In this document: positions 42,529-51,623 of the stretch, one piece after another
Numbering within the stretch: position 1 is the first letter of the stretch
Layout: every line of letters starts with the position of its first letter
The notes under the pieces: generated by a model
What the model was told of the DNA's origin: nothing
What the model saw: only the letters and a program-made list of their open reading frames with translations
Databases searched by the model: none
Origin: PALSA-607 sp036501485
GTDB lineage: Bacteria; Actinomycetota; Actinomycetes; Acidothermales; Acidothermaceae
Length of the DNA stretch: 64,000 bases
Direction: 5' to 3'
Assembly: GCA_036501485.1 (NCBI GenBank)
Contig: DASYAG010000002.1
Span: forward strand, 19,869 to 83,868
Translations under genes and position numbers: made by a program

Positions 42529-42987
42529 ATGACCGTCGAACGCGACCGCGACGCGCTAGGTCGCGCACGCAACGCAAGGCCGCGCGACGGGCTTGGCCGG
42601 CCGTTGCCCCGTGGGTCGGGCGCGGGCAGCGAACGGGTGCCCGACGAACTGCACATGAGTGTCGACGACACGGTTGCTCTTGCACAGAGCTATCTCGACA
42701 GCGGGCGTCCGTTCCATGCGCACGAGGTTCTCGAAGCGCTCTGGAAAACGCGCCCCGCAAGTGAACGCGACCTTTGGCAAGGGTTGGCGCAGATCGCCGT
42801 CGGCTTCACACACGCGATGCGGGGAAACACCGTCGGCGGGGCGACATTGCTGCGTCGAGGTGCCGGCCGCGTCGCCAACTATGTCGGCGACACCCACGGC
42901 ATCGACATCGTTGGCGTGCTCGTTTGGGCTGAAGACTTGGCCGCCGCACCGATCGCCGACCCGCCGCGGCTAACCCTCCGCGGCTAA
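42529..42987 (+). CDS. DUF309 domain protein
   Basis: 152 residues from ATG 42529. N-terminus RDRDALGRARNARPRDGLGRPLPRG and centre YLDSGRPFHAHEVLEALWKTRPASERDLWQGLAQIAVGFTHAMRGN match the DUF309 consensus, including the FHAHEVLE helix and the LWQGLAQIA segment. Family function is unknown; conserved His and Glu suggest a metal site. It starts 16 bases after the epoxide hydrolase stop. Confidence 0.88.
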   Translation: MTVERDRDALGRARNARPRDGLGRPLPRGSGAGSERVPDELHMSVDDTVALAQSYLDSGRPFHAHEVLEALWKTRPASERDLWQGLAQIAVGFTHAMRGNTVGGATLLRRGAGRVANYVGDTHGIDIVGVLVWAEDLAAAPIADPPRLTLRG

Positions 42988-43000
42988 CCCTGCGCGGAAA

Positions 43001-44185
43001 CTAGTCGCAGCCGCGGGTTGAGACGGGTGCAGTCGCCGTCCGCCCTGCTGCTGCGGCCGCGCTCACTTGCGACGCCGTCAACGCATACCCGGTGCTGTCG
43101 TCGTTGACCGCCCTGCCGAACACAACTCCTGCGACGCCACCGGACGTGTCGAGCAGGGGTCCGCCCGAGTTGCCGGGCTGAACCTGGGCGCGCACCGCGT
43201 AGATGTCGCGGGTCACGTCGGCGTCTTGGTAGATGTCAGGCCCGCGCGCGAGTTCAGCACCGCGGATGCGTGCGGCCACAGTCTGGTAGGGCCCGTCTTC
43301 GGGAAAGCCAGCCACGACGGCATTCGACGACGGCGCAAGAGGTCCGCTGAACGACAACGGCTTGGCTTGCAAGCCCTTCACCACCAGGATCGCGACGTCG
43401 ACCTTCGGGTCGTAATACACAACGGTGGCCGCCAACTGCGGACCGATGCCCTCGACTTGCACTTGCGGATTTCGCACCCCCGCAACCACATGCGCGTTCG
43501 TCATGACCCGGCCGTCGGCGAAGACGAATCCGCTGCCCTCAATGCGGCGCGAGCACGACTTCGCATCGCCAGTGACCTTCACGATGCTGGCGCGTGCGGC
43601 GACGACGCCAGGCTGCCCGATGACGGCGAGGTCGGGCGGCGAGACCGGAATGATGCGCTCGGCACCGAGCGCGCCAAACACCTGCGGGAAGCCGCCGTCA
43701 GCAACCACCGCACGGAAGTCTGCGAACCAGCCACGAACCTGCGTCGGCACTTGATGGTCGACGGCCGCTAGCACGCGCGAACCGTTGACTTGCCTTGCCA
43801 CCGAAGGAAATGGCGCCTGCACCAGCGAACTGCCAATAAACCAAGCAATAAGCAGGACGGCGAGGCCCGACACGATTGCCCCACCAACCGAGTCAACGGT
43901 GCGGGCGGGTTGCCATTTCAGCCGACGCCGCACGATCGCACCGAGCGCACCTGCCCCGATGCGCCCGAGCGAGGCGAACGCGAACACGATGGCGACACCG
44001 GCGAATGGAGCGACCGTGCCGGAGAAGTGTTTCGCGATCAGCGGCGCGATTTGCGCTCCGATAACCGCGCCACCGAGCAGTCCCACGAACGAGAGCACGC
44101 CGACGACGAAGCCCTGGCGGTACCCGGAGAACGCCGACAGAATTATCAGCACGACCAGAATCAGGTCGAGGGCGTCGGCGTGCAC
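43001..44185 (-). CDS. marP: MarP-type membrane serine protease
   Basis: 394 residues from GTG 44185. Four N-terminal helices of the CvpA (colicin V production) domain (ILVVLIILSAFSGYRQGFVVGVLSFVGLLGG...), then a periplasmic chymotrypsin-like domain: His in TNAHVVAG, Asp in DPKVDVAIL, Ser in QPGNSGGPLLD. Cys in KSCSRR and near the C-terminus (RGCD) could form the redox disulfide that controls mycobacterial MarP. In M. tuberculosis it is needed for acid survival. Convergent with DUF309. Confidence 0.93.
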   Translation of the reverse strand: MHADALDLILVVLIILSAFSGYRQGFVVGVLSFVGLLGGAVIGAQIAPLIAKHFSGTVAPFAGVAIVFAFASLGRIGAGALGAIVRRRLKWQPARTVDSVGGAIVSGLAVLLIAWFIGSSLVQAPFPSVARQVNGSRVLAAVDHQVPTQVRGWFADFRAVVADGGFPQVFGALGAERIIPVSPPDLAVIGQPGVVAARASIVKVTGDAKSCSRRIEGSGFVFADGRVMTNAHVVAGVRNPQVQVEGIGPQLAATVVYYDPKVDVAILVVKGLQAKPLSFSGPLAPSSNAVVAGFPEDGPYQTVAARIRGAELARGPDIYQDADVTRDIYAVRAQVQPGNSGGPLLDTSGGVAGVVFGRAVNDDSTGYALTASQVSAAAAAGRTATAPVSTRGCD

Positions 44186-44240
44186 ACGGTCAAACCTAAC
44201 GGGGTCCGTGCTGGAGGGTCCGGAGGCTTAACAGCAATGC

Positions 44241-44666
44241 TCAGCTGATGATCAGCTGACCGGTCATTCCTTCGTGCTCCTGGAAATGGCAGTCGAACGA
44301 GTAGACCCCTGCCGCCGGGACGTTGAACGTGACGGTCGTCGAGCGCCCGGCGAAGATCGTCTCGGAGTGCACGTTCAGGCTGGGCACCTCGAAATCCTGC
44401 GGCACCACGCTTGGATTGGTGATCGTGACCCGCAGTTGACCCGGCTTGGCATAGACGACGTCCGGCTTGAAGTGACCGTCGTCAAGGGTGTCGATCACAA
44501 TCTGCTGGACGCCGTCGGCCGCCGGTTGTGCGGTCGCTGAGGCACTCGCCTGATCGGGCTTGGGCGCGCCAGTACCCGACACGTGCAGCGTGGTGTTGTT
44601 CGCGGAACACCCTGCTATCAGCAGACAACCTGCGATCAGGAGTGTGGGTCTCGACACGCGCTTCAC
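44241..44666 (-). CDS. Cupredoxin-like lipoprotein
   Basis: 141 residues from GTG 44666, which overlaps the NUDIX stop region. Two lipobox-like LIAGC motifs occur in tandem (Cys14, Cys20); Cys20 is followed by SANN. A Ser/Ala linker leads to a plastocyanin-like fold (FKPDVVYAKPGQLRVTITNPSVVPQDFEVPSLNVHSETI..., YSFDCHFQEHEGMTGQL). The C-terminal ligands Cys126, His131 and Met134 are kept, but the usual first His is Gln90. It may bind copper weakly or act as an electron carrier outside the membrane. No partner oxidase is nearby. Confidence 0.85.
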   Translation of the reverse strand: MKRVSRPTLLIAGCLLIAGCSANNTTLHVSGTGAPKPDQASASATAQPAADGVQQIVIDTLDDGHFKPDVVYAKPGQLRVTITNPSVVPQDFEVPSLNVHSETIFAGRSTTVTFNVPAAGVYSFDCHFQEHEGMTGQLIIS

Positions 44667-44667
44667 G

Positions 44668-45294
44668 CTACAGCGACGGCAGATCGCGGACGTCGGCAGC
44701 GTTCCATGGCTGCGCCCAGCCGCCGATCTCGAGCAGCCGCGACAGCAGGCCGGCGGTGAAGCCCCACACGAACAAGTCGTCAACGTCGAAGGCGTCGCCG
44801 ACATAACCGCTCGGGTGTTGCACCCTGAATCGGTTCGCCGGATCGACGAGGCGGCCAATCGGAACCCGAGCGACGGCCGCGACCTCGCCCGGATCGGCCA
44901 CCCCCACCACGGAGGGTTCGCGCCACCAACCAAGAACGGGCACCACCATGAAACCGGACGGCGGGAGCCACAAGGCCGGCAGCGCGGCCAGCACGTCGAC
45001 ACCGGTCGGGTCGAGACCAGTCTCTTCTGCGGCCTCGCGCAACGCGGTCGACGCCGGCCCATCGTCGTCCGGTTCGACAGCGCCGCCGGGAAACGCCGCC
45101 TGGCCCGCGTGCTGACGCGAGTGCCCACTTCGCTCGATCAACAACACGTCGGGGCCGTCAGGCCCCTCACCGAACAGCACCAGGACGGCGCTCTCGCGAC
45201 CCCCGTCGGGCGGCGCGATCGATCGGCTCAGATCGGCCGCCTCGAGCCCGCCGGCCGCTTGGAGCAACGTGTCAAGCCACGGCGGAGACGTCAT
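44668..45294 (-). CDS. NUDIX hydrolase (CoA pyrophosphatase-like)
   Basis: 208 residues from ATG 45294, overlapping the TlpA stop (ATGA). NUDIX box GGAVEPDDDGPASTALREAAEETGLD, with upstream RSGHSRQHAGQAAFPGG, the NUDL/CoA-diphosphatase signature. Likely cleaves CoA or related nucleotide diphosphates. Homologue of Rv3672c in the marP-NUDIX-TlpA-nth block. Confidence 0.9.
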   Translation of the reverse strand: MTSPPWLDTLLQAAGGLEAADLSRSIAPPDGGRESAVLVLFGEGPDGPDVLLIERSGHSRQHAGQAAFPGGAVEPDDDGPASTALREAAEETGLDPTGVDVLAALPALWLPPSGFMVVPVLGWWREPSVVGVADPGEVAAVARVPIGRLVDPANRFRVQHPSGYVGDAFDVDDLFVWGFTAGLLSRLLEIGGWAQPWNAADVRDLPSL

Positions 45295-45911
45295 GTGGTG
45301 TCCGTAACCGTGACGCCGAGGTACTGCGCCGACAGCTTGGCGAGCTCGCCGGGAGCCAGCACGCCGATCTTGGCGTGGGTGATCGCGCCGGAAGCGTTGA
45401 TGAAGATCGAGACGGGGATCCCTGGCACCCGCAAGTACTGCACGAACTTGCCGTCGGCGTCCCACACCGAGGGATAGGTGAGGCCGAGCCCGTGCGAGGC
45501 GTCGAGGGCGTCGTCCCACGTTTCGCTGTCGTTGTAGGCGCCGTCGACGATGCCCAGCACAGCGACCTTGCCCTCCGCCGCGGTGGCGAACGACCGCAGC
45601 TCCGGCGCCTCGACCTTGCACTCGGTGCACGGGCCTGCCCAGACGTTGATCAACAGCGGCCCGCGAAGCTTCGCGAGGTTGACCTGCGGACCGTTGCCCA
45701 GGCACGGAAAGGTGTACGAAGGCAGGCCGGATGCGACCGCGCCGGTGCCGGCCGCGACCGGGCAGTCAGGCAGATGGGCCGCAGCGATCAGCGATGCGCG
45801 CAACGGCGTGGAGTCGTTGTGTTTGGCCGTCGATCGATTGACGAGCAAAGCAATGACGACGAGGACGACGACACCGAGCGCGGTCAACCACGCCCGCTGC
45901 TTGGTACTCAC
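45291..45911 (-). CDS. TlpA-family thiol-disulfide protein
   Basis: 206 residues from GTG 45911, overlapping nth by 4 bases. One N-terminal helix (ALGVVVLVVIALLVNRS) anchors a periplasmic thioredoxin fold: LLINVWAGPCTECKVEAPELRSFATAAEGKVAVLGI, cis-Pro in VPGIPVSIFIN. The redox pair is CTEC, with Trp five residues before rather than adjacent to the first Cys. Likely reduces or maintains periplasmic disulfides, perhaps of MarP or the cupredoxin nearby (inference). Rv3673c homologue. Confidence 0.88.
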   Translation of the reverse strand: MSTKQRAWLTALGVVVLVVIALLVNRSTAKHNDSTPLRASLIAAAHLPDCPVAAGTGAVASGLPSYTFPCLGNGPQVNLAKLRGPLLINVWAGPCTECKVEAPELRSFATAAEGKVAVLGIVDGAYNDSETWDDALDASHGLGLTYPSVWDADGKFVQYLRVPGIPVSIFINASGAITHAKIGVLAPGELAKLSAQYLGVTVTDTT

Positions 45912-46663
45912 AGCAGGGTGTCGACCGGGCCGGTCTTCACCAGCTTGAGCGCGGTCGCTTCATCGGTGGGACCGATGCCGAACGACGGGCACCACCGGGC
46001 CAGCCCGCACGCACCGCACGCAGGCTTGCGGGCGTGACACACCCGACGTCCATGCCAGATGACCCGATGCGACAGCAGCGTCCACTCTTTGCGCGGGATC
46101 AGCGCCGCGATGTCTTGCTCGACTTTGACCGGGTCGGAGTTCGTCGTCCAGCCAAAGCGATTCGAGAGGCGAAGCATGTGGGTGTCGACGGTCAGGCCGG
46201 GGATGCCGAACGCGTTGCCAAGCACGACGTTGGCGGTCTTTCGGCCGACGCCGGGCAGTGTCACGAGGTCTTTGAGGCGCGGCGGCACCTCACCGCCGAA
46301 CCGTTCGCAAACCGCCTGGGCCATGCCGATGATCGAGGTGGTCTTCGCACGGAAGAACCCGGTCGACATGATGATCGCTTCCATCTCGCCGCGATCGGCC
46401 CCGGCGTAGTCAGCCGCTGTCGGGTACTTGGCGAACAGCACCGGGGTGACCATGTTCACCCGCTTGTCGGTGCATTGGGCCGACAGGATCGTCGCGACCA
46501 GCAGCTCGAGCGGGTTGCCGAAGTCGAGCTCGATGTGCGCATCGGGATACAGCAGCGTCAGCTCGCGGTTGATCGTGCGCGCCCGGCGGACAAGCGCAAG
46601 CGGCGTTTCCTCTTCGATCTTCCGCCGCGGCACGACGTCGAGCCTAATCACGGCGACTGCCAT
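45908..46663 (-). CDS. nth: Endonuclease III
   Basis: About 251 residues from ATG 46663; an upstream GTG-like start adds a non-conserved leader. HhH motif LVTLPGVGRKTANVVLGNAF with catalytic Lys, catalytic Asp in LTVDTHMLRLSNR, and a [4Fe-4S] site C-x6-C-x2-C-x5-C at CHARKPACGACGLARWC. Removes oxidised pyrimidines in base excision repair. Heads the nth-TlpA-NUDIX-cupredoxin group. Confidence 0.95.
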   Translation of the reverse strand: MAVAVIRLDVVPRRKIEEETPLALVRRARTINRELTLLYPDAHIELDFGNPLELLVATILSAQCTDKRVNMVTPVLFAKYPTAADYAGADRGEMEAIIMSTGFFRAKTTSIIGMAQAVCERFGGEVPPRLKDLVTLPGVGRKTANVVLGNAFGIPGLTVDTHMLRLSNRFGWTTNSDPVKVEQDIAALIPRKEWTLLSHRVIWHGRRVCHARKPACGACGLARWCPSFGIGPTDEATALKLVKTGPVDTLL

Positions 46664-46823
46664 TCGACTGGACGGGTGACCTGAACGGCCACCCGGGTGA
46701 CCCCGGCCCACAAGCCCTCAAGGCCTACGCCGGACCCGCCGATGCCGCCTGGGAAGCCAGCCACACGCCTCCAGCACTCATCCATTTCAGAAGCAGAGCC
46801 GCGAGCATCGGGACGGGGTCGAC

Positions 46824-47366
46824 TTGAACGCCGGGAGCAGCCAGTCAGGCACTCGTCGCACTCCTGAGCGCAGTACCGACTTCGACCACCTGTCCATCGG
46901 AGACCTGCGCCACTACCGCGCGGCGCTGGCCGAGGAAGAGAACCGGGTCTCCTACTGGCGGCGCATCATCCAAGCCAGGCTGGACGTCGTCCGGGCCGGC
47001 GAGACCGGTGCGGTCAGGGTCGACAACCTGCGCAATGTGCTGGCTGACGCTCACCTCACGAGCAGCCGCCGCGCGCTTGTGACCATCTTGCCGATCGAAG
47101 ACGTGCCGCCGCTGCCCGACCTCGCGTCGCTGTGGGAACGGGAGCCGCGACCTGCCGACCCCGCCCATAACGAGCTGTTGGCGTGCGACCTCGCGACTGC
47201 CGAGGCTCAGCTGTCGGCCTACCGCAACGCCTTGCACCGCCGCATCACCGGTTCAACCGACGAACTCATCGCGCGCTACCGCGAGGACCCGGGCCTGTGC
47301 CTGCTCGCACTCCCGGCAGACCAAAAGGAAGCCGCGAGCCGAAGGGCGCTGGCCGAGCGCCGGTAG
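46824..47366 (+). CDS. rsiG: RsiG-type c-di-GMP-responsive anti-sigma factor
   Basis: 180 residues from TTG 46824 (no better start in frame). The first helix has Glu39, Ser43, Arg46, Gln50, Asp54, an exact E(X3)S(X2)R(X3)Q(X3)D c-di-GMP motif. The second helix has the same spacing with Glu127, Ser131, Arg134 but His138 and Thr142, so its motif is degenerate. RsiG of Streptomyces holds the sporulation sigma factor WhiG when loaded with c-di-GMP. The cognate sigma factor (WhiG/FliA) is not in this window. Confidence 0.85.
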   Translation: MNAGSSQSGTRRTPERSTDFDHLSIGDLRHYRAALAEEENRVSYWRRIIQARLDVVRAGETGAVRVDNLRNVLADAHLTSSRRALVTILPIEDVPPLPDLASLWEREPRPADPAHNELLACDLATAEAQLSAYRNALHRRITGSTDELIARYREDPGLCLLALPADQKEAASRRALAERR

Positions 47367-47433
47367 CTCGAGCACCACCGCGAGCGGCCGACTGCTCCAC
47401 ACCACACGATCGAAGCCTTCGGCTCGAAATAGT

Positions 47434-48132
47434 GTGAGAATCACCAACGTGGATCATGTCGATGACGTGTTGGGCAAGCTCCCCCTGTTTGCTGCGCTCG
47501 ATGACGACGCCAACGTGGCACTGCGGGTCGCGATGCGCCACGAGAACTTCTCACGGGGTGACGTCATCTTCGACGAGGGCGACCCCGGCACCAAGCTGTT
47601 CGCGGTCATCGAAGGCAAGGTGAAGCTGGCCCGCACGGCTCCGGACGGTCGGGAGAATCTGCAGGCCGTCCTGGGGCCAGGGGAGATGTTCGGCGAGCTG
47701 TCGCTGTTCGATCCCAAACCACGAACGGCCGGTGCCGTCGCATTGACCGACACCGTTCTGGCATCACTGGCCCACGAAGAACTACGGCCGTGGATCACCG
47801 GGCGCCCTGATGTCGCCGTCCAACTTTTGCAAGCTTTGGCGCAACGGCTACGTCGCACCAACGACGTATTGGCCGACCTCGTTTTCAGCGATGTCCCTTC
47901 GCGAGTAGCGAAAGCCTTGCTCGGTCTGGCCGACCGTTTCGGTCAGCCGACCAGCGAGGGCATCCACGTCGCGCATGACCTCACCCAAGAGGAACTCGCG
48001 CAACTCGTCGGCGCTTCTCGCGAAACCGTGAACAAGGCGTTGGCCGATTTCAGCGCGCGCGGGTGGATCCGTATCGAGTCGCGCGCGGTCGTGATCCGCG
48101 ACGTCGAAGGACTCACTCGGCGGGCACGCTGA
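47434..48132 (+). CDS. crp: CRP/FNR-family regulator (Crp)
   Basis: 232 residues from GTG 47434; GTG 47449 is an alternative. Cyclic-nucleotide pocket GEMFGELSLFDPKPRTAGAVALTD (residues about 88-112, with FGELSLFD and RTA), long dimer helix LLQALAQRLRRTNDVL, and HTH LTQEELAQLVGASRETVNKALADFSARGWI. Likely the global cAMP-CRP regulator. Ends 20 bases inside the convergent MBL gene. Confidence 0.95.
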   Translation: MRITNVDHVDDVLGKLPLFAALDDDANVALRVAMRHENFSRGDVIFDEGDPGTKLFAVIEGKVKLARTAPDGRENLQAVLGPGEMFGELSLFDPKPRTAGAVALTDTVLASLAHEELRPWITGRPDVAVQLLQALAQRLRRTNDVLADLVFSDVPSRVAKALLGLADRFGQPTSEGIHVAHDLTQEELAQLVGASRETVNKALADFSARGWIRIESRAVVIRDVEGLTRRAR

Positions 48133-48916
48133 CGCCCTCGCCCCGCAGATAGTCGAGCTGAGCCAACAACGACCACCGCGCCGCGAATTGCAGCTCCGGC
48201 GCGACGTCGCCATACACCGCGTTGAGCACCTCATCGACCGTATGGCTCGCGATCGCTGCGGCACGCACCTGCTGAAGGCGCTCTTCGCGATGCTGCAGGT
48301 AGGCGGCGATCTTCGCCCCCGGATCGTCAACGACAGGACCATGCCCAGGCAGGACGACGAGAAGTTGCTCTTCGTCGACAAGTGCAGCTAGTCGACGCAA
48401 GGTCGCGAGGTAGTCGCCGAGCTCGCCATCGGGTCGGGCGACCACCGTGCTGCCTCTGCCGAGAATCGTGTCGCCGGTAAGTAACGCAGCGTCGGCGTTG
48501 ATGACGAAGCAAACGGAGTCGGCGGTGTGGCCCGGCGTTGCGATGACGTCGAGGTGCAAGCCACCGATGGCTAGTGGCTCACCGTCCTCCAGTGGCAGCT
48601 GGCCGGGCGAACAGTGCGCTCGTGCGATGGCGCGGATCGGCACGGCGGCCCGTTGCGCGAGGGCAGGAGCGCCCTCAGCGTGGTCGGAGTGACCATGCGT
48701 CAACACGATGAGCGCGACCTGCTTCGCGCCGGCCACTTCGACCGCCGCCAGGATCGCGTCGCGGTGCGTCTCGTCGTTCGGCCCAGGATCGACGACGATC
48801 GCTTGGTCGCCGCCGGGTTCGATGAGCACCCATGTGTTGGTGCCCTCGAGCGTCATCGGCGAAGGATTGTTGGCACGCACCAGGAAAGCCCGGGCGGTCG
48901 GGTGTTCGGAAGCCAT
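48113..48916 (-). CDS. MBL-fold metallo-hydrolase (LACTB2-like)
   Basis: 267 residues from ATG 48916, overlapping the NUDIX stop as TGATG. Metal motif LTHGHSDHAEGAPAL, then VIATPGHTADSVCFV, TGDTILGRGSTVV and VLPGHGPVV. This matches the family with RNase/thioesterase members. Substrate unknown. Co-translated with the NUDIX gene. Confidence 0.9.
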   Translation of the reverse strand: MASEHPTARAFLVRANNPSPMTLEGTNTWVLIEPGGDQAIVVDPGPNDETHRDAILAAVEVAGAKQVALIVLTHGHSDHAEGAPALAQRAAVPIRAIARAHCSPGQLPLEDGEPLAIGGLHLDVIATPGHTADSVCFVINADAALLTGDTILGRGSTVVARPDGELGDYLATLRRLAALVDEEQLLVVLPGHGPVVDDPGAKIAAYLQHREERLQQVRAAAIASHTVDEVLNAVYGDVAPELQFAARWSLLAQLDYLRGEGVSVPAE

Positions 48917-49719
48917 CACTCGCTGACCACCCAGCGCGGCGGCTCGGAGTCGAGGTCGATGCGCACCTGCACCGGGCTGAGATCGCGGTTGTTGCCTGCG
49001 GCAAATACATCTGCCGCGCACGTGAACCGCGCGAGCTCGCCAAGAGTCCATTCCGTCGGTGGCATCAGCAGCCACTCGCCCCTTTCCTGCGCCGCCAGTC
49101 CGCGTGCGGGTGTAACCCACTGCGCGGCATCGGCTTCCCCCCCGACGAAGCGCGCGGCTTCTCGTGGCGGCGCGAGAGCGACATAGAAGTGGGTGTCATA
49201 ACGACGTGGTTCAAACTCCGGGGTGATCCAGCGCGACCACGCCCGCAGCAGGTCTGGCCGAGCGGTCGATCGGTGTCGGGCGAGAACCTCATCAAACGTC
49301 GCACGATGCTCGATCATCGCGAGCCGGTCTGCCTCCAGCGTGATGGGGTCGACCTCTGGGCCTGCCGCCAGCAAGACTCCACACTCTTCGAAGGTTTCCC
49401 TGATCGCAGCGAACGCGTGGGCCTGCTCGTGATCGCGGTCAACCTCGTCGGCGGCGTCGACCACGCCACCCGGAAAGACGTACATGCCACCCGCGAAAAG
49501 CATCCCCGTGTGCCGCCGGATCATGAAGACCTCGAGCTGTGTGGATGCGGTGGCACCCGCTCCGTCATCCGGATGGTCGCGCAGCAAGATCACCGTCGCG
49601 GACTCCTTCGCAACCGCCGGAGACCCGCCGAGGTCGCGATGTGCGCGGGCCCGGCCCACCAGTTCAGCGCTGGGTGCCGCGCGCTGGCCATCGGCGCGCT
49701 GCTGATCGGCGTCCGGCAT
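48916..49719 (-). CDS. NUDIX hydrolase
   Basis: 267 residues from ATG 49719. Core FPGGVVDAADEVDRDHEQAHAFAAIRETFEECGVLLAAGP is a NUDIX box (RETFEECGVLLA), with long downstream domain FDEVLARHRSTARPDLLRAWSRWITPEFEPRRYDTHFYVA. Resembles the mammalian NUDT19/coenzyme-A type. Divergent from the threonine dehydratase by 42 bases. Confidence 0.88.
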   Translation of the reverse strand: MPDADQQRADGQRAAPSAELVGRARAHRDLGGSPAVAKESATVILLRDHPDDGAGATASTQLEVFMIRRHTGMLFAGGMYVFPGGVVDAADEVDRDHEQAHAFAAIRETFEECGVLLAAGPEVDPITLEADRLAMIEHRATFDEVLARHRSTARPDLLRAWSRWITPEFEPRRYDTHFYVALAPPREAARFVGGEADAAQWVTPARGLAAQERGEWLLMPPTEWTLGELARFTCAADVFAAGNNRDLSPVQVRIDLDSEPPRWVVSE

Positions 49720-49761
49720 AAACAAAAGCGTAGGCGTCGACGTAGGTGCAACACTGCCGGC

Positions 49762-50733
49762 ATGTCCTTTAGCACTGACGAGTTGACGTACGCGACCGAA
49801 CTCGTGGGTCGATGGGTGCCACCGACGGCGCAGTACGCGTGGCCGTTGCTCAGCGCCGAAGTTGGTGCCGATGTGTGGGTGAAGCACGAGAACCAGACGC
49901 CGGTCGGGGCATTCAAGATTCGCGGCGGTCTCGTCTACGCTGACCGGTTGCGCGCGCGGCGGCCTGATGTCGCTGGCATCGTCTCGGCAACACGCGGTAA
50001 CCACGGGCAAAGTCTTGCGTTCGCAGGTCGCGCCAACGATCTGGCCGTCACGATCGTGGTGCCGCATGGCAACAGCCCTGACAAGAACGCCGCGATGCGC
50101 GCACTCGGAGCTGAGGTCGTCGAACACGGGCACGACTATCAAGCCTCGCGCGAGTACTCAATAGAGCTCGCGGCGGGGCGTGGCCTCGACGTGGTGCCGC
50201 CCTACCACCCCGACCTCGTGCTGGGTGTCGCGACCTACGCACGCGAACTTTTCGAGGCGGTAGGTGAACTCGACACGATCTACGTCCCAGTGGGAATGGG
50301 CACTGGCATTTGCGGGCTGATCGGAGTCCGCGACTTGTTCGGGCTCCAAACCGAGATCGTTGGCGTCGTATCCGAGCTAGCTCCGGCCACCGCGTTGTCC
50401 TTCGCCGCTGGGAAGGTTGTGACGACCGAGTCGGCGGCGACATTCGTCGACGGCGTCGCCTGCCGAGCGCCAGATCCGACCGCGATCGACGTCATCAACG
50501 CCGGCGCCGCGCGGATTCTGCAAGTCACCGAAGACAGCTGCGCGGACGCCGTTCGGTTGCTGTTGTCAACGACTCATAACCTCGCCGAACCAGCGGGCGC
50601 AATCGCCCTGGCCGGCCTAATGTCGGAGCGCCCGGCCATGCGCGGCCGTCGCGTTGCAGTGATTCAGAGCGGTGGCAACATGGACACTCCGCTGCTGACG
50701 CAGATCCTGGCTGGCCATACTCCGGTCGTTTAG
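49762..50733 (+). CDS. PLP-dependent threonine/serine dehydratase
   Basis: 323 residues from ATG 49762. PLP Lys in TPVGAFKIRGGLVY, phosphate loop VGMGTGICGLIGV, conserved SATRGNHGQSLAF and a SGGNMD ending that binds substrate carboxylate. It is the short catabolic type without the ACT domain of biosynthetic IlvA. Would deaminate threonine or serine to oxobutyrate or pyruvate. Confidence 0.9.
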   Translation: MSFSTDELTYATELVGRWVPPTAQYAWPLLSAEVGADVWVKHENQTPVGAFKIRGGLVYADRLRARRPDVAGIVSATRGNHGQSLAFAGRANDLAVTIVVPHGNSPDKNAAMRALGAEVVEHGHDYQASREYSIELAAGRGLDVVPPYHPDLVLGVATYARELFEAVGELDTIYVPVGMGTGICGLIGVRDLFGLQTEIVGVVSELAPATALSFAAGKVVTTESAATFVDGVACRAPDPTAIDVINAGAARILQVTEDSCADAVRLLLSTTHNLAEPAGAIALAGLMSERPAMRGRRVAVIQSGGNMDTPLLTQILAGHTPVV

Positions 50734-50739
50734 ACCGGT

Positions 50740-51417
50740 CTACTGGCCGAGTAGGTCGTCGAGGCGCTCGATGAGTGCAGCTTGAGCAGGCGGCCATTCA
50801 TCGGCAAGCATCGAGAACAGCACGGTGTCGCGGATCGTGTCGTCGGCCCTTCGCTGGTAGCGCCGCAAGGTTCCTTCGTACTGTGCGCCGAGACGGGCGA
50901 TCGCCTGTTGTGACCGCGCGTTGCGCACATCGGTCTTCAACTGAACGCGCGCGGCATTGAGTGTCTCGAAGGCATAACCGAGTAGCAGGAGTTTCGTCTC
51001 TGGGTTGACCACGCCGGCCCAGACTGCGGGCGTATATGCGGTGAAGCCGATCTCCAGTCGCGCGTCGCGCGGCGCCACATCGAGATACGACGACATACCG
51101 ACGACCGCGCCGGCCTTGAGTTCGGCGTAGTCGATGGTCAGCCGCACCACCCACGGCCACCAACCGACGTCCAACGCTTGCGAAAGCATTTTGGTGTAAC
51201 CGGCCACATCAGCTGGGCGACCGGCTACGTGCTGCCAGACCGCGTCATGGTCAAGGGCGGCGAGCAGGTCAGCTGCGTCGCGATCTGGATCGGCCAGTTT
51301 GAGGTCGACGCATCGCCCGCGCAGCGCAATGTCGTGCGGTGGCGGCCATTGCAATTGCGGCCACTTCTGGTCGATTGGGCGGGAATCGACACGCGGGGTG
51401 AACGGAGGAATTCTCAT
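50740..51417 (-). CDS. GNAT-family N-acetyltransferase
   Basis: 225 residues from ATG 51417. RimJ-like fold: acceptor loop AVVGMSSYLDVAPRDARLEIGFTAYTPAVWAGVVNPETKLLLLGYAFETLNAARVQLKTDVRNARSQQAIARLGAQYEGTLRRY. Typical of acetyltransferases acting on protein N-termini or small amines. Convergent with the dehydratase gene (6 bases between stops). Confidence 0.9.
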   Translation of the reverse strand: MRIPPFTPRVDSRPIDQKWPQLQWPPPHDIALRGRCVDLKLADPDRDAADLLAALDHDAVWQHVAGRPADVAGYTKMLSQALDVGWWPWVVRLTIDYAELKAGAVVGMSSYLDVAPRDARLEIGFTAYTPAVWAGVVNPETKLLLLGYAFETLNAARVQLKTDVRNARSQQAIARLGAQYEGTLRRYQRRADDTIRDTVLFSMLADEWPPAQAALIERLDDLLGQ

Positions 51418-51623
51418 CGTGCGTCACATTCTCTCCGCTACACGTCGGCGACGCGAACGTTATTACGGTTAAGCGAAGCTCTCGCCCTTCCCAAGGAACG
51501 GAAATCCCTCGTTTGGGAAGTGTGGTTCCGAGAAGCGACGGGAACGGATGTTGGCAGTCGCCAGCCGGGCGAGACGCCACGCGACGTTACGCGCGTGGAA
51601 CCCTACATGCGGGGAGACGTGCA

